Assembly: GCF_026151345.1 (NCBI RefSeq)
Contig: NZ_JAMQPR010000001.1
Coordinates: 2,738,676-2,802,675 of the forward strand
Reading direction: 5' to 3'
Source: Leptospira paudalimensis
GTDB taxonomy: Bacteria > Spirochaetota > Leptospiria > Leptospirales > Leptospiraceae
Length of the DNA stretch: 64,000 bases
The stretch's first letter is position 1. Each line of letters begins with the position of its first letter. Positions 28,123-36,737 of this stretch are shown one piece after another. Below the pieces are notes generated by a model. That model ran no database searches. It was not told the DNA's origin and was given only the letters and a program-made list of their open reading frames with translations. The position numbers and the translations under genes are program-made.

Positions 28123-29310
28123 CTAAGATTTAAAAAAATATAAGAGCAGAAATAGCCAAGAGAAATACTTAGGTATTTCAACCGAAAGCCATTCTTTTTT
28201 CCCTTCTAATAATTTTCCAAGAGAATAGAACGAAAAAACTAACAAAACAAATACAGATGATACTTCCAAAAGACTGTACAATTGCATACGTTTTAAGAAA
28301 TACAATGTGAGAGTCGTAGGGAATACGAATTGGAAAAACAAAAACACTCGATACAAGATAGTCCCTGATGGTTTGTGATACACTGGGTTATGCACTTTGT
28401 TTGTTAATTCTAAATAATGGTGTGACAACCACAGTTTGGGATCTCTGACACCTCGGTCCATCACTGTCTGCAAATCATCTGGGCGAACAGATGGATAGGA
28501 AAAAAAGGAAACAATCCCTTGCCATTTATTTTTAGTATGGATCAGATCGGAGAATAAATCTTTTAATACATGCAAATTGGCATTAATGGGATCATAACTA
28601 TGTAATTGTGTTGTGAGTCCATATCTTGGCTCAAACGTCTCTTCACAATAGGTTCCAAAAATTTTATCCCAGATAATAAAAACTCCACCGTAATTTTTAT
28701 CAATGTATTCTGGATTCATGGCATGGTGTACCCTGTGATGCGATGGTGTGACAAATATTGCCTCAAACCAATATGGTAATTTATGAATCGCACGAGTATG
28801 AACCCAAAATTGGTAAGTGCGATTGAGTGCATCAATGATCAAATAGGATTCAACAGGAAAACCTAAGAGAGCAAGAGGCAAATAAAACATACCAATCCCG
28901 ATATTTCTAATAAAGGACTGCCTAAGTGCTACAGACAAATTGAACTCTTCACTGGAATGGTGAACTACGTGAGATGCCCACAAAATTTTAATCTCATGGC
29001 TATATCGGTGTGCAAGATAAAACAAAAAATCCAATAGTACAAATAAAACCAACCAATGCAAAATGGAAGATGGCGCTAAATAGAATTTGGAAAGTGTCTC
29101 TACACCGAAGGATAAATGGTAGAGTTTATCATAAACGAACACAAGACCGAGTAATACCAACCCATCAAAGATTCGACTTAAAACACCTAAACTCAAATCA
29201 GCAAGTGAGTCTTCGAAATAATAGAAATCCTTTTTTTTGATTCGAGTATAAACAATCTCGATGATCATGAGTAAAAAATAAAAAGGAACAATGGATTCAA
29301 TCAGTCTCAT
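28123..29310 (-). CDS. Sterol desaturase/fatty acid hydroxylase superfamily membrane protein
   Basis: A 395-residue integral membrane diiron enzyme. The conserved His clusters are YLAHRYSHE, SHVVHHSSEEFN, and TPSHHRVHHAMNPEYID with the later H of the same region. About eight to nine hydrophobic helices are visible, and the C-terminus adds two to three more than the short family members. Members hydroxylate or desaturate fatty acyl or sterol-like lipids using O2. The lipid substrate is unknown. A perfect 12-bp hairpin (29426-29462) lies upstream. It is the first gene of the hydroxylase-glyoxalase-flavoprotein run. Confidence 0.85.
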   Translation of the reverse strand: MRLIESIVPFYFLLMIIEIVYTRIKKKDFYYFEDSLADLSLGVLSRIFDGLVLLGLVFVYDKLYHLSFGVETLSKFYLAPSSILHWLVLFVLLDFLFYLAHRYSHEIKILWASHVVHHSSEEFNLSVALRQSFIRNIGIGMFYLPLALLGFPVESYLIIDALNRTYQFWVHTRAIHKLPYWFEAIFVTPSHHRVHHAMNPEYIDKNYGGVFIIWDKIFGTYCEETFEPRYGLTTQLHSYDPINANLHVLKDLFSDLIHTKNKWQGIVSFFSYPSVRPDDLQTVMDRGVRDPKLWLSHHYLELTNKVHNPVYHKPSGTILYRVFLFFQFVFPTTLTLYFLKRMQLYSLLEVSSVFVLLVFSFYSLGKLLEGKKEWLSVEIPKYFSWLFLLLYFFKS

Positions 29311-29425
29311 AAACTTACCTTAACGATGTACCTATCGATAAGAAAGAAGAAATGAAAGCAAGTACCTTTCCTAGGATTTTCTATTTTGCCTAAAATTTAA
29401 TTTTGCGTTTATCCCCAAAGATCGC

Positions 29426-29462
29426 GTTCGTTATTGAATGGGATACCAACTCAATAACGAAC
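29426..29462. other. Perfect 12-bp inverted repeat, hairpin or operator
   Basis: GTTCGTTATTGA and TCAATAACGAAC pair perfectly around a 13-base loop. It lies eight bases past the end of the Mla-type operon and about 115 bases before the hydroxylase start. No U run follows on either strand, so it is not a standard terminator. It may stabilise the mRNA end or bind a regulator of the hydroxylase gene. Confidence 0.55.
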
Positions 29463-29469
29463 ATGGAAA

Positions 29470-30090
29470 TTATCTTAATTGTTTACTCAAATCTATATTC
29501 AATTCTGTGAATGCATTATTAAGTGCTGAATTCCATCCAATGACAAGTGCTTCTGCATCCTTTTTTTCAATTGTGATATTTTGTTTGTATGTTTTTCGAA
29601 ACACTGGTGATGAAATACTATTCATATCTTCATAAACAACAACTTCAAATTCCACAACGGCCTTTGGTTCTTTGGAACGGAAATCTCCGTACAATTGAGA
29701 TAAATTAAGTTCAATGTAATGAGTTACATTCAGTCTTGTGTGTAAATTTGCATCCCATTCAAAATTTCCTGAACGTATCAGAGATTTCGAAAATTCCTCT
29801 TTGAAGTTATGCGAAGGAGGAATAAAAAATCCATTATAAAAATCAGATTCATAAACGGCATTGTCTCTACGGTAAACAAACTCTTTTCCTTCAAATCTTT
29901 GAGAGATAAAAACTTTTCGCACGAAAAATGTTCTAGGTTTGGGCGGAGAAAACAACTGTTTTGTATCATTTGTCTCAATTAGAAAAAATCTTTTTTCTGG
30001 AAACGTTTTACTCACACCAAAACATTGGGTAAATAGAATACTAAATAAACTAACGGTAAATATGCGGATCAAAAATTTCATGAAAATCAT
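29470..30090 (-). CDS. ABC-type transport auxiliary lipoprotein (PqiC/MlaC-like role)
   Basis: About 206 residues. The start I favour, ATG at 30090, overlaps the MlaD stop as ATGA. The signal peptide (FLIRIFTVSLFSILFTQC) ends in a lipobox Cys. The domain fits ABC_trans_aux: FFLIETND, RTFFVRKVFISQRFEG, FVYRRDNAVYESDFYNGFFI and an alternating beta pattern, then a C-terminal ALVIGWNSALNNAFTEL helix. In related systems such a lipoprotein sits in the outer membrane and passes lipid between the membranes. It is the last gene of the Mla-type operon. Confidence 0.75.
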   Translation of the reverse strand: MIFMKFLIRIFTVSLFSILFTQCFGVSKTFPEKRFFLIETNDTKQLFSPPKPRTFFVRKVFISQRFEGKEFVYRRDNAVYESDFYNGFFIPPSHNFKEEFSKSLIRSGNFEWDANLHTRLNVTHYIELNLSQLYGDFRSKEPKAVVEFEVVVYEDMNSISSPVFRKTYKQNITIEKKDAEALVIGWNSALNNAFTELNIDLSKQLR

Positions 30091-31034
30091 TTCCAAAGTT
30101 TAGACTTGTTTGGAGCATCTCCAAATAAAAATTGGGAAGGGTATTTTTTCGCATTTGAAGTCACTTCTTTTAAGTCTTCTGAAGCAATTCGTAAATTTTC
30201 AATGGAAGTAGAAATATCACCTTGGTTTGCTGCAAGTAACGTATCCAAACGCTTAAGTGTTGTTTGTAATTGTGAAACAGATTGGTCTAATTTTTTAGGA
30301 AGATTTTGAGTTTCAGGGCTTGCAATAAGCGCTTTTACTTCTCCATTTGTTTTCCGTAAGTCCACAAGTAAGGAAGTTGCTTCCCGGGAAAGGTCACCAA
30401 GCCTTGCATCCAAAATCGTTTGGTTTAAATTTTTGATCAAATCACCAACACCCATTAGAATTTTGTCTACGTCTGCTTTTTCTACCTTATCAAAGAACTT
30501 ATCAACAGAAGCTGTAAATCTTGAGATGGTGCTCGGAGCTGATGGAATATAAACTGTTTTTGGTTCCCACTCAATGGATAAAGGGGGATTTTTTTCAGGA
30601 TTCAAATAATCGACTTCTAAGTACGCAGTGCCCGTTAACCCTTGTGATGCGAGTCGCACACGAAGGCCACTTTGGATCATTCTCTCTACAGTCTTTTTTA
30701 AATCGTTCCCATATACACCTTTCACAAAATCAGGAACTGACATTTTAATGAGAACATACCTTCCATAACGAAGAGCTGTATCTTCGTTTAGTTTGTCTGC
30801 ATATTCATTTTGTACAAATGTAATTTCTTGGACGGTTCCTACCTTTACACCCCTGTGTTTCACAGGAGATCCTATATCTAAACCTTGGACCGACTCATCA
30901 AAGTAAGTTTCTAAACTGACTGACCTTTGGAAAATATTCCCAGCAGTGAATACAATGAGAAAAAGGATTAGAGTAAAAAAACTAACTAAAACAAAAATTC
31001 CAACTTTAAAATAGATTTTATTGGATTGGTTCAT
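30087..31034 (-). CDS. mlaD: MCE-domain lipid-binding protein (MlaD-like)
   Basis: A 315-residue MlaD-family protein. One N-terminal helix (VGIFVLVSFFTLILFLIVF) precedes the MCE domain, with SVQGLDIGSPVKHRGVKVGTVQEI typical of MCE strands, and SGLRVRLASQGLTGTAYLEVDY following. The C-terminal ~150 residues are helical and longer than in E. coli MlaD (183 residues), perhaps forming a tunnel or needle across the periplasm. It overlaps the ATPase gene by four bases. It should bind phospholipid at the inner membrane. Confidence 0.85.
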   Translation of the reverse strand: MNQSNKIYFKVGIFVLVSFFTLILFLIVFTAGNIFQRSVSLETYFDESVQGLDIGSPVKHRGVKVGTVQEITFVQNEYADKLNEDTALRYGRYVLIKMSVPDFVKGVYGNDLKKTVERMIQSGLRVRLASQGLTGTAYLEVDYLNPEKNPPLSIEWEPKTVYIPSAPSTISRFTASVDKFFDKVEKADVDKILMGVGDLIKNLNQTILDARLGDLSREATSLLVDLRKTNGEVKALIASPETQNLPKKLDQSVSQLQTTLKRLDTLLAANQGDISTSIENLRIASEDLKEVTSNAKKYPSQFLFGDAPNKSKLWK

Positions 31035-31798
31035 AAGGGAGCACTCTCCTGTGGGATTCGATTGAAAAATTGTCTTACAAAAGGATCTTTTGATTTTTCT
31101 TTTAAGTCTTTCGGTTTTCCTTCGGCGATAATTCCTTTTTTAGATTTATCTAACACAATCACACGATCAGCCATTGTAAACACTGATGGTAATTCATGTG
31201 TAACGATCACAAAAGTAACTCCTAAGGATCTCGACAAACGGATGATTAAATAATCCAGTTCGACACTGGTAATGGGATCAAGGCCAGCACTTGGTTCGTC
31301 TAAAAAAATAATTTCAGGATCCATCGCCATAGCCCTCGCAATGGCAGCTCGTTTTTTCATTCCCCCTGATAATTCAGACGGACTCAAATGAGCAAATGGA
31401 AACAAACCTACCATTTTCAATTTAGTCATGACAATCTCATTCATGATGGGTAATGGTAAGTTTGTAAATTCTTCCAATGGCAGTCGCACATTTTCTAATA
31501 GAGACATGGAACCAAACAATGCACTTTGTTGGTACATCACACCGATTCGGTTCCAGATTGCGACTTTTTGTTTGCCTTCTGCAAGAACGATGTCATCCTC
31601 ATCGATCCAAATCCTTCCACTAAAAGGTTTGGTTAAACCAATCATGTTCTTAAGCACAGTTGATTTTCCACAACCAGATCCACCTAGTATCCCAAAGATT
31701 TCCCCTTTATAAACATCAAAAGAAATATCTTCCATGATCACAGAGTGGCCATATCCAGTTGTTAGGTGTTCGACACGAATGATTGGTTTCTCTTTCAT
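31031..31798 (-). CDS. mlaF: ABC transporter ATP-binding protein, MlaF-like
   Basis: A 255-residue ATPase with Walker A GGSGCGKSTV, signature LSGGMKKRAAIARAM, Walker B EIIFLDEPSAGLDP and switch THELPS. The LDPITS run after Walker B is typical of MlaF-type lipid transporters. It is four bases overlapped with both the permease gene (31795) and the MCE gene (31034), so all four genes are translationally coupled. It supplies energy for lipid transport between the membranes. Confidence 0.9.
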   Translation of the reverse strand: MKEKPIIRVEHLTTGYGHSVIMEDISFDVYKGEIFGILGGSGCGKSTVLKNMIGLTKPFSGRIWIDEDDIVLAEGKQKVAIWNRIGVMYQQSALFGSMSLLENVRLPLEEFTNLPLPIMNEIVMTKLKMVGLFPFAHLSPSELSGGMKKRAAIARAMAMDPEIIFLDEPSAGLDPITSVELDYLIIRLSRSLGVTFVIVTHELPSVFTMADRVIVLDKSKKGIIAEGKPKDLKEKSKDPFVRQFFNRIPQESAPL

Positions 31799-32919
31799 AT
31801 GCGTAAGTAAAAATATAAGACGGAAAAAATTCCATCTAAGATGGAAACTAATATGATCGAACCTACCACTGCTGATGTGGTGGATTCACCGACAGCTCCA
31901 GCTCCTGATGCTGTTTTTAACCCTCGGTAACAACCGATGGAAGCGATGATCATTCCAAAAAAATAAGATTTTAAGAGTCCTCCTAAAATATCGGAAAGCC
32001 CAACAGCAATGTTCACTTGGTTTACAAACGTAATGAGAGGGAATCCAAAACTCACAAGCACAACTGCTCCACCAATGAGACCAAATAAATTAAAGACAAT
32101 GGTAAGAAGAGGTGTGACGATGAGAGAGGCAACAAGACGTGGGATGATGAGAAATTGTACGGGGGGAAGACCCATTGTTGTCAATGCATCAATCTCTTCT
32201 GATACTTTCATTGTTCCAAGTTCTGCAGCAAAAGCAGATCCAGACCTTCCCGATAGAATAAATGCGGTCATGAGGGGGCCTAGTTCACGGAATAAAGACA
32301 ATCCCACTAAGTTTGCCACAAAGATCTCAGCTCCAAATTTTCTCATCGGAATGGCAGATTGGAAAGACATGATGAGTCCCAATAAAAATCCAATCATTGC
32401 GATGATGGGAAACGCATTGACTCCCATGGATTCCGCTACACGGAAACTATCTTTCCATCGGATTTTGGACGGGTGTAAAAAAGAACGCCAAAAGGAAACA
32501 GTAAGTTCACCAGTAAATGTGATTAAATATTTGAATTCCAATAAGGAATCGATGGTAAGTTTTCCAATTTGTTCTGATTTGCGAAGGGCAATTGCAAATT
32601 GTTCCTGGTATTTTTTACTATCATCATTCGTGATGTTGAGTCGGTATTGAAATTTTTCATCTAACCCATGCAAGGTGAACTGAATTTTTTTAGATTCACA
32701 TTCTGTTCTTACTAATTTTAAAAATGATATCCCAGATGAGTCAGATTCCTTTAATTTTTGAGCAAATATTGAGATATTTCTGGGAGTGTTTTTGGTGATA
32801 CTGTCTAAAAAAGTAACCCAATCTTTTGAAACTTCTTTTGTATTAAAGATTTCGGGTAAGTGAATTTCTAAGGTATTTCCTTCCCACAAAAATAAAGATT
32901 GTCTTTGGTTAGATTCCAC
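31795..32919 (-). CDS. mlaE: MlaE-type permease fused to an N-terminal STAS domain
   Basis: A 374-residue protein. The N-terminal ~100 residues form a STAS-like domain (LFLWEGNTLEIHLPEIF, NISIFAQKLKESDSSGISFLKLV), like MlaB but in the same polypeptide. The permease follows, with FGAEIFVANLVGLSLFRELGPLMTAFILSGRSGSA and AELGTMKVSEEIDALTTMGL, the MlaE signature, and five to six membrane helices. Fusion of STAS to MlaE removes the need for a separate mlaB. It begins the operon and runs against the AraC regulator gene across an 88-base divergent gap. Confidence 0.88.
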   Translation of the reverse strand: MESNQRQSLFLWEGNTLEIHLPEIFNTKEVSKDWVTFLDSITKNTPRNISIFAQKLKESDSSGISFLKLVRTECESKKIQFTLHGLDEKFQYRLNITNDDSKKYQEQFAIALRKSEQIGKLTIDSLLEFKYLITFTGELTVSFWRSFLHPSKIRWKDSFRVAESMGVNAFPIIAMIGFLLGLIMSFQSAIPMRKFGAEIFVANLVGLSLFRELGPLMTAFILSGRSGSAFAAELGTMKVSEEIDALTTMGLPPVQFLIIPRLVASLIVTPLLTIVFNLFGLIGGAVVLVSFGFPLITFVNQVNIAVGLSDILGGLLKSYFFGMIIASIGCYRGLKTASGAGAVGESTTSAVVGSIILVSILDGIFSVLYFYLRI

Positions 32920-33007
32920 GTTTCAAACGTAAAACTAATTCGGAACGAACACTAGGCAAGTGATTTTATTTTACATTCTAAAGCATTCTTTAGATCATTC
33001 TATATTT

Positions 33008-34096
33008 ATGGGCAATTTTATGATCCAACTGATTGCATTTTCAGCAGGTTTATCCTTCCTATTTGCCATTGGCGAATTCCTTAGGACAAATGCGAGTCGG
33101 CAGACCAAAGTCCAAGGATTGTTATTTTTATTTGTCGCCTTTTTCCAAACTCATACCTATTTAGCAAGCACCGAACTGTATCAAATCTATCCACATTTTT
33201 ATTTGGTTCATTTACCGTTCACTGCAAGTATAGGTTCCTTATTAAAACAATATTTTTCGGAACTTTGGAATGAGAACCCAGATAAAAACCGATTTTCCTT
33301 ATGGGAATTGACTCCTGCAATTTTTGTTTTTATACTGATGTTTCCATTTTACCTTTCTTCTGCTGAAACTAAAATTACAATTCACAATTCTTATTTGCAA
33401 AATGGAGTACCTCTTAAATTCCAACTGATCATCCTACTTGCTGTGTTACCTATTTTTTATTCTACTTACTATGTTTTTTCCCATATGGTTCATTACGTTC
33501 GTTGGGAATCATTCAAAAAATCAGCTCATCTCCGTTTGGTGGGACTCGTTGTTGGGTTTGGTGCTTTGGTGAGTGCAATTGGAGTCTATACTTTATTTTT
33601 CCATGCAAAACATGGATTGGAAATCGTGTCTTTTTTCTTATCTTGCCTAATCATCAGTATTTACCTATTGCGACAAAAAAGTCCTGAACTTTGGGGTGAG
33701 GTTCAAAGGATTGTCATTGAAGAAAAAAAATACCAAACATCCCAATTGGGATCTTTTAACTTAGAAGACCTTCACAATCGTTTGAATTTCCTCATGGAAA
33801 CAAAAAAAGTATATTTAGATGAAACGATAAATTTGGAAAAATTGGCAAAACATATGAGTCTGTCTGAACACCAACTTTCCGAATTTCTAAATTCTTATGT
33901 GAAAAAAAGTTTTTTCCACTTAGTCAATCATTACCGGATCAACGAAGCAAAATCGTTATTTGCAAACCATCCAGAAAAGAACATTCTCACAATTGCATAT
34001 GAAGTAGGATTCCCTTCCAAATCAACATTCTATGATGCCTTCAAACGTGAGATTGGGCAAAGTCCGAGTGAATACCGTAAGAATCTAAAAAAATAA
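33008..34096 (+). CDS. Membrane-bound AraC-family regulator
   Basis: A protein of about 362 residues from the ATG at 33008 (other starts are at 32960 and 33020). The N-terminal half has seven hydrophobic helices (for example LIAFSAGLSFLFAIGEF, LIILLAVLPIFYSTYYVF, LVGLVVGFGALVSAIGVYTLFF). The C-terminal ~110 residues are an AraC HTH domain: INLEKLAKHMSLSEHQLSEFLN and ILTIAYEVGFPSKSTFYDAFKREIGQSPSEY. This is a sensor-type regulator that could read a lipid or membrane signal and bind DNA directly. Palindromic repeats downstream at 34106-34150 may be a target. Confidence 0.8.
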   Translation: MGNFMIQLIAFSAGLSFLFAIGEFLRTNASRQTKVQGLLFLFVAFFQTHTYLASTELYQIYPHFYLVHLPFTASIGSLLKQYFSELWNENPDKNRFSLWELTPAIFVFILMFPFYLSSAETKITIHNSYLQNGVPLKFQLIILLAVLPIFYSTYYVFSHMVHYVRWESFKKSAHLRLVGLVVGFGALVSAIGVYTLFFHAKHGLEIVSFFLSCLIISIYLLRQKSPELWGEVQRIVIEEKKYQTSQLGSFNLEDLHNRLNFLMETKKVYLDETINLEKLAKHMSLSEHQLSEFLNSYVKKSFFHLVNHYRINEAKSLFANHPEKNILTIAYEVGFPSKSTFYDAFKREIGQSPSEYRKNLKK

Positions 34097-34105
34097 AAAC
34101 GAACG

Positions 34106-34150
34106 GACCGATTCGGAAGCATTTTTCATTCCGAATTGACCGATTCGGTC
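34106..34150. promoter_or_regulatory. Pair of GACCGATTCGG palindromic repeats before a hydroxylase gene
   Basis: GACCGATTCGGA (34106-34117) and GACCGATTCGGTC (34138-34150) are near-palindromic and 32 bases apart, about three helical turns. Between them TTCCGAAT (34129-34136) is an inverted copy of ATTCGGAA. The block sits 60-100 bases upstream of the hydroxylase start. It looks like an operator for a dimeric regulator. Confidence 0.6.
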
Positions 34151-34209
34151 GATTCCATGGAGAATACAGTGTATGCTAGTCTTAGTCTAAAGTAGGTCAG
34201 GAGAAAAGT

Positions 34210-35079
34210 ATGTTTGGTGGTCCCGTTCAGTGTGAATTGGTTCTTGATTGTGTAACCAAAATTGGGTTTATGCAGGGCATTTTAAATTTTATTCGTTATT
34301 ATCCCATTGCAGGATTGGCTTTTCTACTATTCTATGTTTGGCGAAAGGATTTTTTTGAAACGTATCGAATCCAAAAACTTTACCCAAAAGCAGAAAAAGT
34401 TTGGAAAGAGTTTCGCCAATCTGCTGTCACTCTCATTGTCTTCACCATGGTGGCTGTGACAAACATCACACTGATGAAAGCAAAAATAGTTCCAAGTGGA
34501 GTGTACTTTGGATCGGTTTCAGGTGTATGGGAAATCAGTTATCTTTTTATCAGTTTTTTCTTCATCACGGTTTGGCATGAGACATGGTTCTATTGGATGC
34601 ACAGATTTGCTCATTTGAAAAAAGTATACCCACATGTGCATTCGGAACACCACCAATCTGTGAACCCATCTCCTTTGGCTGCTTACAGGTTCCAAGCAAC
34701 AGAAGCATTTTTAGAAGCAATTTATATTGTCCCTTTTGTGATGTTTGTGCCGGTTCATTTTTATGTAGTTCTGTTCCACACTTTTTATGCGATGATCCTC
34801 AACATTTGGTGGCACCTTGGGTATGAATTTTTTCCCAAAGGTTGGGCCTCACACCCGATCACAAAATGGATCAATAGTTCCACTCACCACAACCTCCACC
34901 ACCAAAAGTTCCATGGAAATTACTCATTGTATTTCAATGTATGGGACCGAGTGATGGGAACCAACTTTCCTTATTACGAAGAGTACTTCGAACAAGTGGT
35001 AGCTGAGAGGGAAAAAAAGCAGAGTGAAAGAGAAAGGAAAGGGAAAATCAAAGCGGAATCAGGGTTAGTTGTCTCTTAA
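34210..35079 (+). CDS. Sterol desaturase/fatty acid hydroxylase superfamily protein, copy 2
   Basis: A 289-residue membrane diiron enzyme starting after an AGGAG site. His clusters: HETWFYWMHRFAH, PHVHSEHHQSVNP and SSTHHNLHHQKFHGNYSLY, with five hydrophobic helices ahead of and between them. The size and motif spacing are closer to the short sterol desaturase-type group than the 28123-29310 paralogue. Its own promoter region holds the paired GACCGATTCGG repeats, so its expression is probably controlled by a specific regulator. The lipid substrate is unknown. Confidence 0.85.
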   Translation: MFGGPVQCELVLDCVTKIGFMQGILNFIRYYPIAGLAFLLFYVWRKDFFETYRIQKLYPKAEKVWKEFRQSAVTLIVFTMVAVTNITLMKAKIVPSGVYFGSVSGVWEISYLFISFFFITVWHETWFYWMHRFAHLKKVYPHVHSEHHQSVNPSPLAAYRFQATEAFLEAIYIVPFVMFVPVHFYVVLFHTFYAMILNIWWHLGYEFFPKGWASHPITKWINSSTHHNLHHQKFHGNYSLYFNVWDRVMGTNFPYYEEYFEQVVAEREKKQSERERKGKIKAESGLVVS

Positions 35080-35109
35080 ATAAAATCATATTTGATTCCC
35101 CTCCCCAAG

Positions 35110-35213
35110 CCTGCGGCAGGGATCGAACGGAAATCCCTCCCGGGTATCAGTGTAAGGATTTAATTTTACAAGGGTAACTTTCGGGAGGATTGCAGGGAGA
35201 GCCCGACCCTGCA
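35110..35213. other. Structured GC-rich block upstream of flgB
   Basis: Nested complementary segments suggest a fold. CCTCCCG (35136-35142) pairs with CGGGAGG (35182-35188), extended by AAT/ATT around a bulged C. Inside it TGTAA (35151-35155) pairs with TTACA (35166-35170). A separate hairpin TGCAGGG/CCCTGCA spans 35191-35213 with a nine-base loop. The block is markedly richer in GC than its surroundings. It may be a leader element, a small RNA or an intergenic repeat. The family is not recognised. Confidence 0.45.
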
Positions 35214-35337
35214 AACGATTCAATTCGGTTCTTAGAAATCATCGGGGCCGCCCCAAAAAAAATCATCGAAACGTGACATAAATGTCTTTAGGAGGAAGGA
35301 AAACCGTCCGAAAGGGAAAGTAGAGAGGAAGAGAAAT

Positions 35338-35769
35338 ATGTTTGAAGCAACACATTTCATGAAAACTCAAGACCTATTGGAACGAGGGCTTGGCGCGGCG
35401 ACACAAAGACGAAAGGTGATCTCCGATAACATTGCCAATGCGGATGTTCCTAATTTCAAACGATCCGAAGTTGTGTTTGAATCCATGTTAAAACGTGCGA
35501 TTGAATCTGAAAAAATTGAAAAAGACAAAGCAGTTCCAACGAAAATCACAAACGACCGTCATATAGAATTTTTTAAACCTCTCGACTACCGCGATGCCAA
35601 ACCAAAAACCAATTTGGATTACCTCACCACGATGAGGCCAGATGGAAACAATGTGGACATCGAAAAGGAAGTAGTTGAGTCCAACCAAAACCAAATGAGT
35701 TATAATATCATGATTGATCGGTTAAACCAAAACAACCGTTTGCTTAACATTGTGATGAGAACCAATTAA
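35338..35769 (+). CDS. flgB: Flagellar proximal rod protein FlgB
   Basis: A 143-residue rod protein with the flagellar N-terminal signature (LERGLGAATQRRKVISDNIANADVPNFKRSEV) and the C-terminal helix with NQMSYNIMIDRLNQNNRLLNIVMRTN. FlgB is part of the proximal rod of the spirochaetal periplasmic flagellum, and is secreted by the flagellar type III apparatus without a cleaved signal. It starts after GAGAGGAAGAG. It is followed 10 bases later by flgC. Confidence 0.95.
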   Translation: MFEATHFMKTQDLLERGLGAATQRRKVISDNIANADVPNFKRSEVVFESMLKRAIESEKIEKDKAVPTKITNDRHIEFFKPLDYRDAKPKTNLDYLTTMRPDGNNVDIEKEVVESNQNQMSYNIMIDRLNQNNRLLNIVMRTN

Positions 35770-35779
35770 GGAGTAAACG

Positions 35780-36241
35780 ATGGGTATGTTTGATTCGATT
35801 AATATTTCTGCCACAGGTCTTTCTGCACAAAGACTCCGAATGGATGTGATCTCCAATAACATTGCTAACTCCACAACAACGAGAAATACCAATGGAGATG
35901 GCCCTTTTCGACGTGACCGCGTCATCCTAACACCGATTAACCTCCGCACCCAATGGAAAAGCCCTGTGTATCCATTTGGAGTGGCGCCTGGTGAAGGGAA
36001 AGGGGTAAAGGTGATGAAAATTGAGAAGGACATGAGCCCTCTTCGTTTGACTTACGACCCTACTCACCCTGATGCCATCCAAACAGGACCAAAAAAAGGA
36101 TACGTGGAACTGCCGAATATCAACATCGTCACAGAAATGACGGATATGATCTCTGCTTCCCGTTCTTACGAGGCCAATGTCCAACTCATCAATGGTTCCA
36201 AAGCCATGATGAACAAAGCCATGGAGATCGGCAGGGCTTAA
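35780..36241 (+). CDS. flgC: Flagellar proximal rod protein FlgC
   Basis: A 153-residue rod protein. The N-terminal helix SINISATGLSAQRLRMDVISNNIANSTTTR and the C-terminal ITEMTDMISASRSYEANVQLINGSKAMMNKAMEIGR are both standard. Length agrees with the family. It forms the proximal rod with FlgB and FliE in the periplasm. The gene starts after an AAGGAG site. A short GC hairpin with a T run follows the stop (36245-36266), perhaps a weak attenuator before fliE. Confidence 0.95.
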   Translation: MGMFDSINISATGLSAQRLRMDVISNNIANSTTTRNTNGDGPFRRDRVILTPINLRTQWKSPVYPFGVAPGEGKGVKVMKIEKDMSPLRLTYDPTHPDAIQTGPKKGYVELPNINIVTEMTDMISASRSYEANVQLINGSKAMMNKAMEIGRA

Positions 36242-36333
36242 GCTCGGGCCGATTTTGCCCCTTTTTTTAAAGAGACATAATTTTTTACTTTAGGATATCC
36301 ATCGAAACCCGATGATAGGAAGGAGAAACCACC

Positions 36334-36699
36334 ATGTCCATTGACCGCATCACATCACTTTCCTCCCAAACATACAAACCACATTCCCTTCTCCCCCAAG
36401 GAGACAAAGTGGGTATCCTTCGTTCAGATGACCGCCATTATGGAAAAACCAATGAAGCCAAATCTCCTGACGAAGTGGCGGGCACATTTGCAGATGCTTT
36501 GAAAAAAGCCTTTGAGCAAGTGAATGACCAGCAAGTGGAAGCAGACGAACTCACTCAAAAAATCGTGTTTGATCCAAACTCAGTGGAACTCCATGACGTG
36601 ATGATTGCCGCAGAAAAAGCAAGGATCTCTCTTACTTTCGCCAAAACCATGTCAGACGGATTTGTAAGAGCTTACAGAGAACTCACTACGTTACGATAA
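36334..36699 (+). CDS. fliE: Flagellar hook-basal body protein FliE
   Basis: A 121-residue protein with FliE features: a poorly conserved N-terminus and a C-terminal SVELHDVMIAAEKARISLTFAKTMSDGFVRAYRELTTLR helix. FliE joins the MS ring (FliF) to the rod (FlgB, FlgC). It starts after GGAAGGAG. In Borrelia and Treponema the flgB, flgC and fliE genes are followed directly by fliF; here about 10 kb of unrelated genes intervene before fliF at 46760. Confidence 0.92.
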   Translation: MSIDRITSLSSQTYKPHSLLPQGDKVGILRSDDRHYGKTNEAKSPDEVAGTFADALKKAFEQVNDQQVEADELTQKIVFDPNSVELHDVMIAAEKARISLTFAKTMSDGFVRAYRELTTLR

Positions 36700-36737
36700 A
36701 CTAAACAGTTGAGAACTAATGTTTGTTGTCCTATCCT

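Noticed and set aside
32009..32650. A 213-residue plus-strand frame opposite mlaE.
   Set aside because: Antisense shadow of a conserved permease with no signal or motif.
35118..35128. GGGATCGAAC resembles the complement of a tRNA T-loop (minus strand GTTCGATCCC).
   Set aside because: The flanking bases do not form a five-pair T stem, and there is no acceptor, D or anticodon arm around it.
35244..35262. GGGGCCGCCCC followed by eight A, like a terminator.
   Set aside because: The A run is on the wrong side: on the minus strand the U run would come before the stem, and on the plus strand there is no U run.
36245..36266. GGGC/GCCC hairpin with T run after flgC as an operon terminator.
   Set aside because: The stem is only four pairs and fliE belongs to the same flagellar unit, so at most a weak attenuator.
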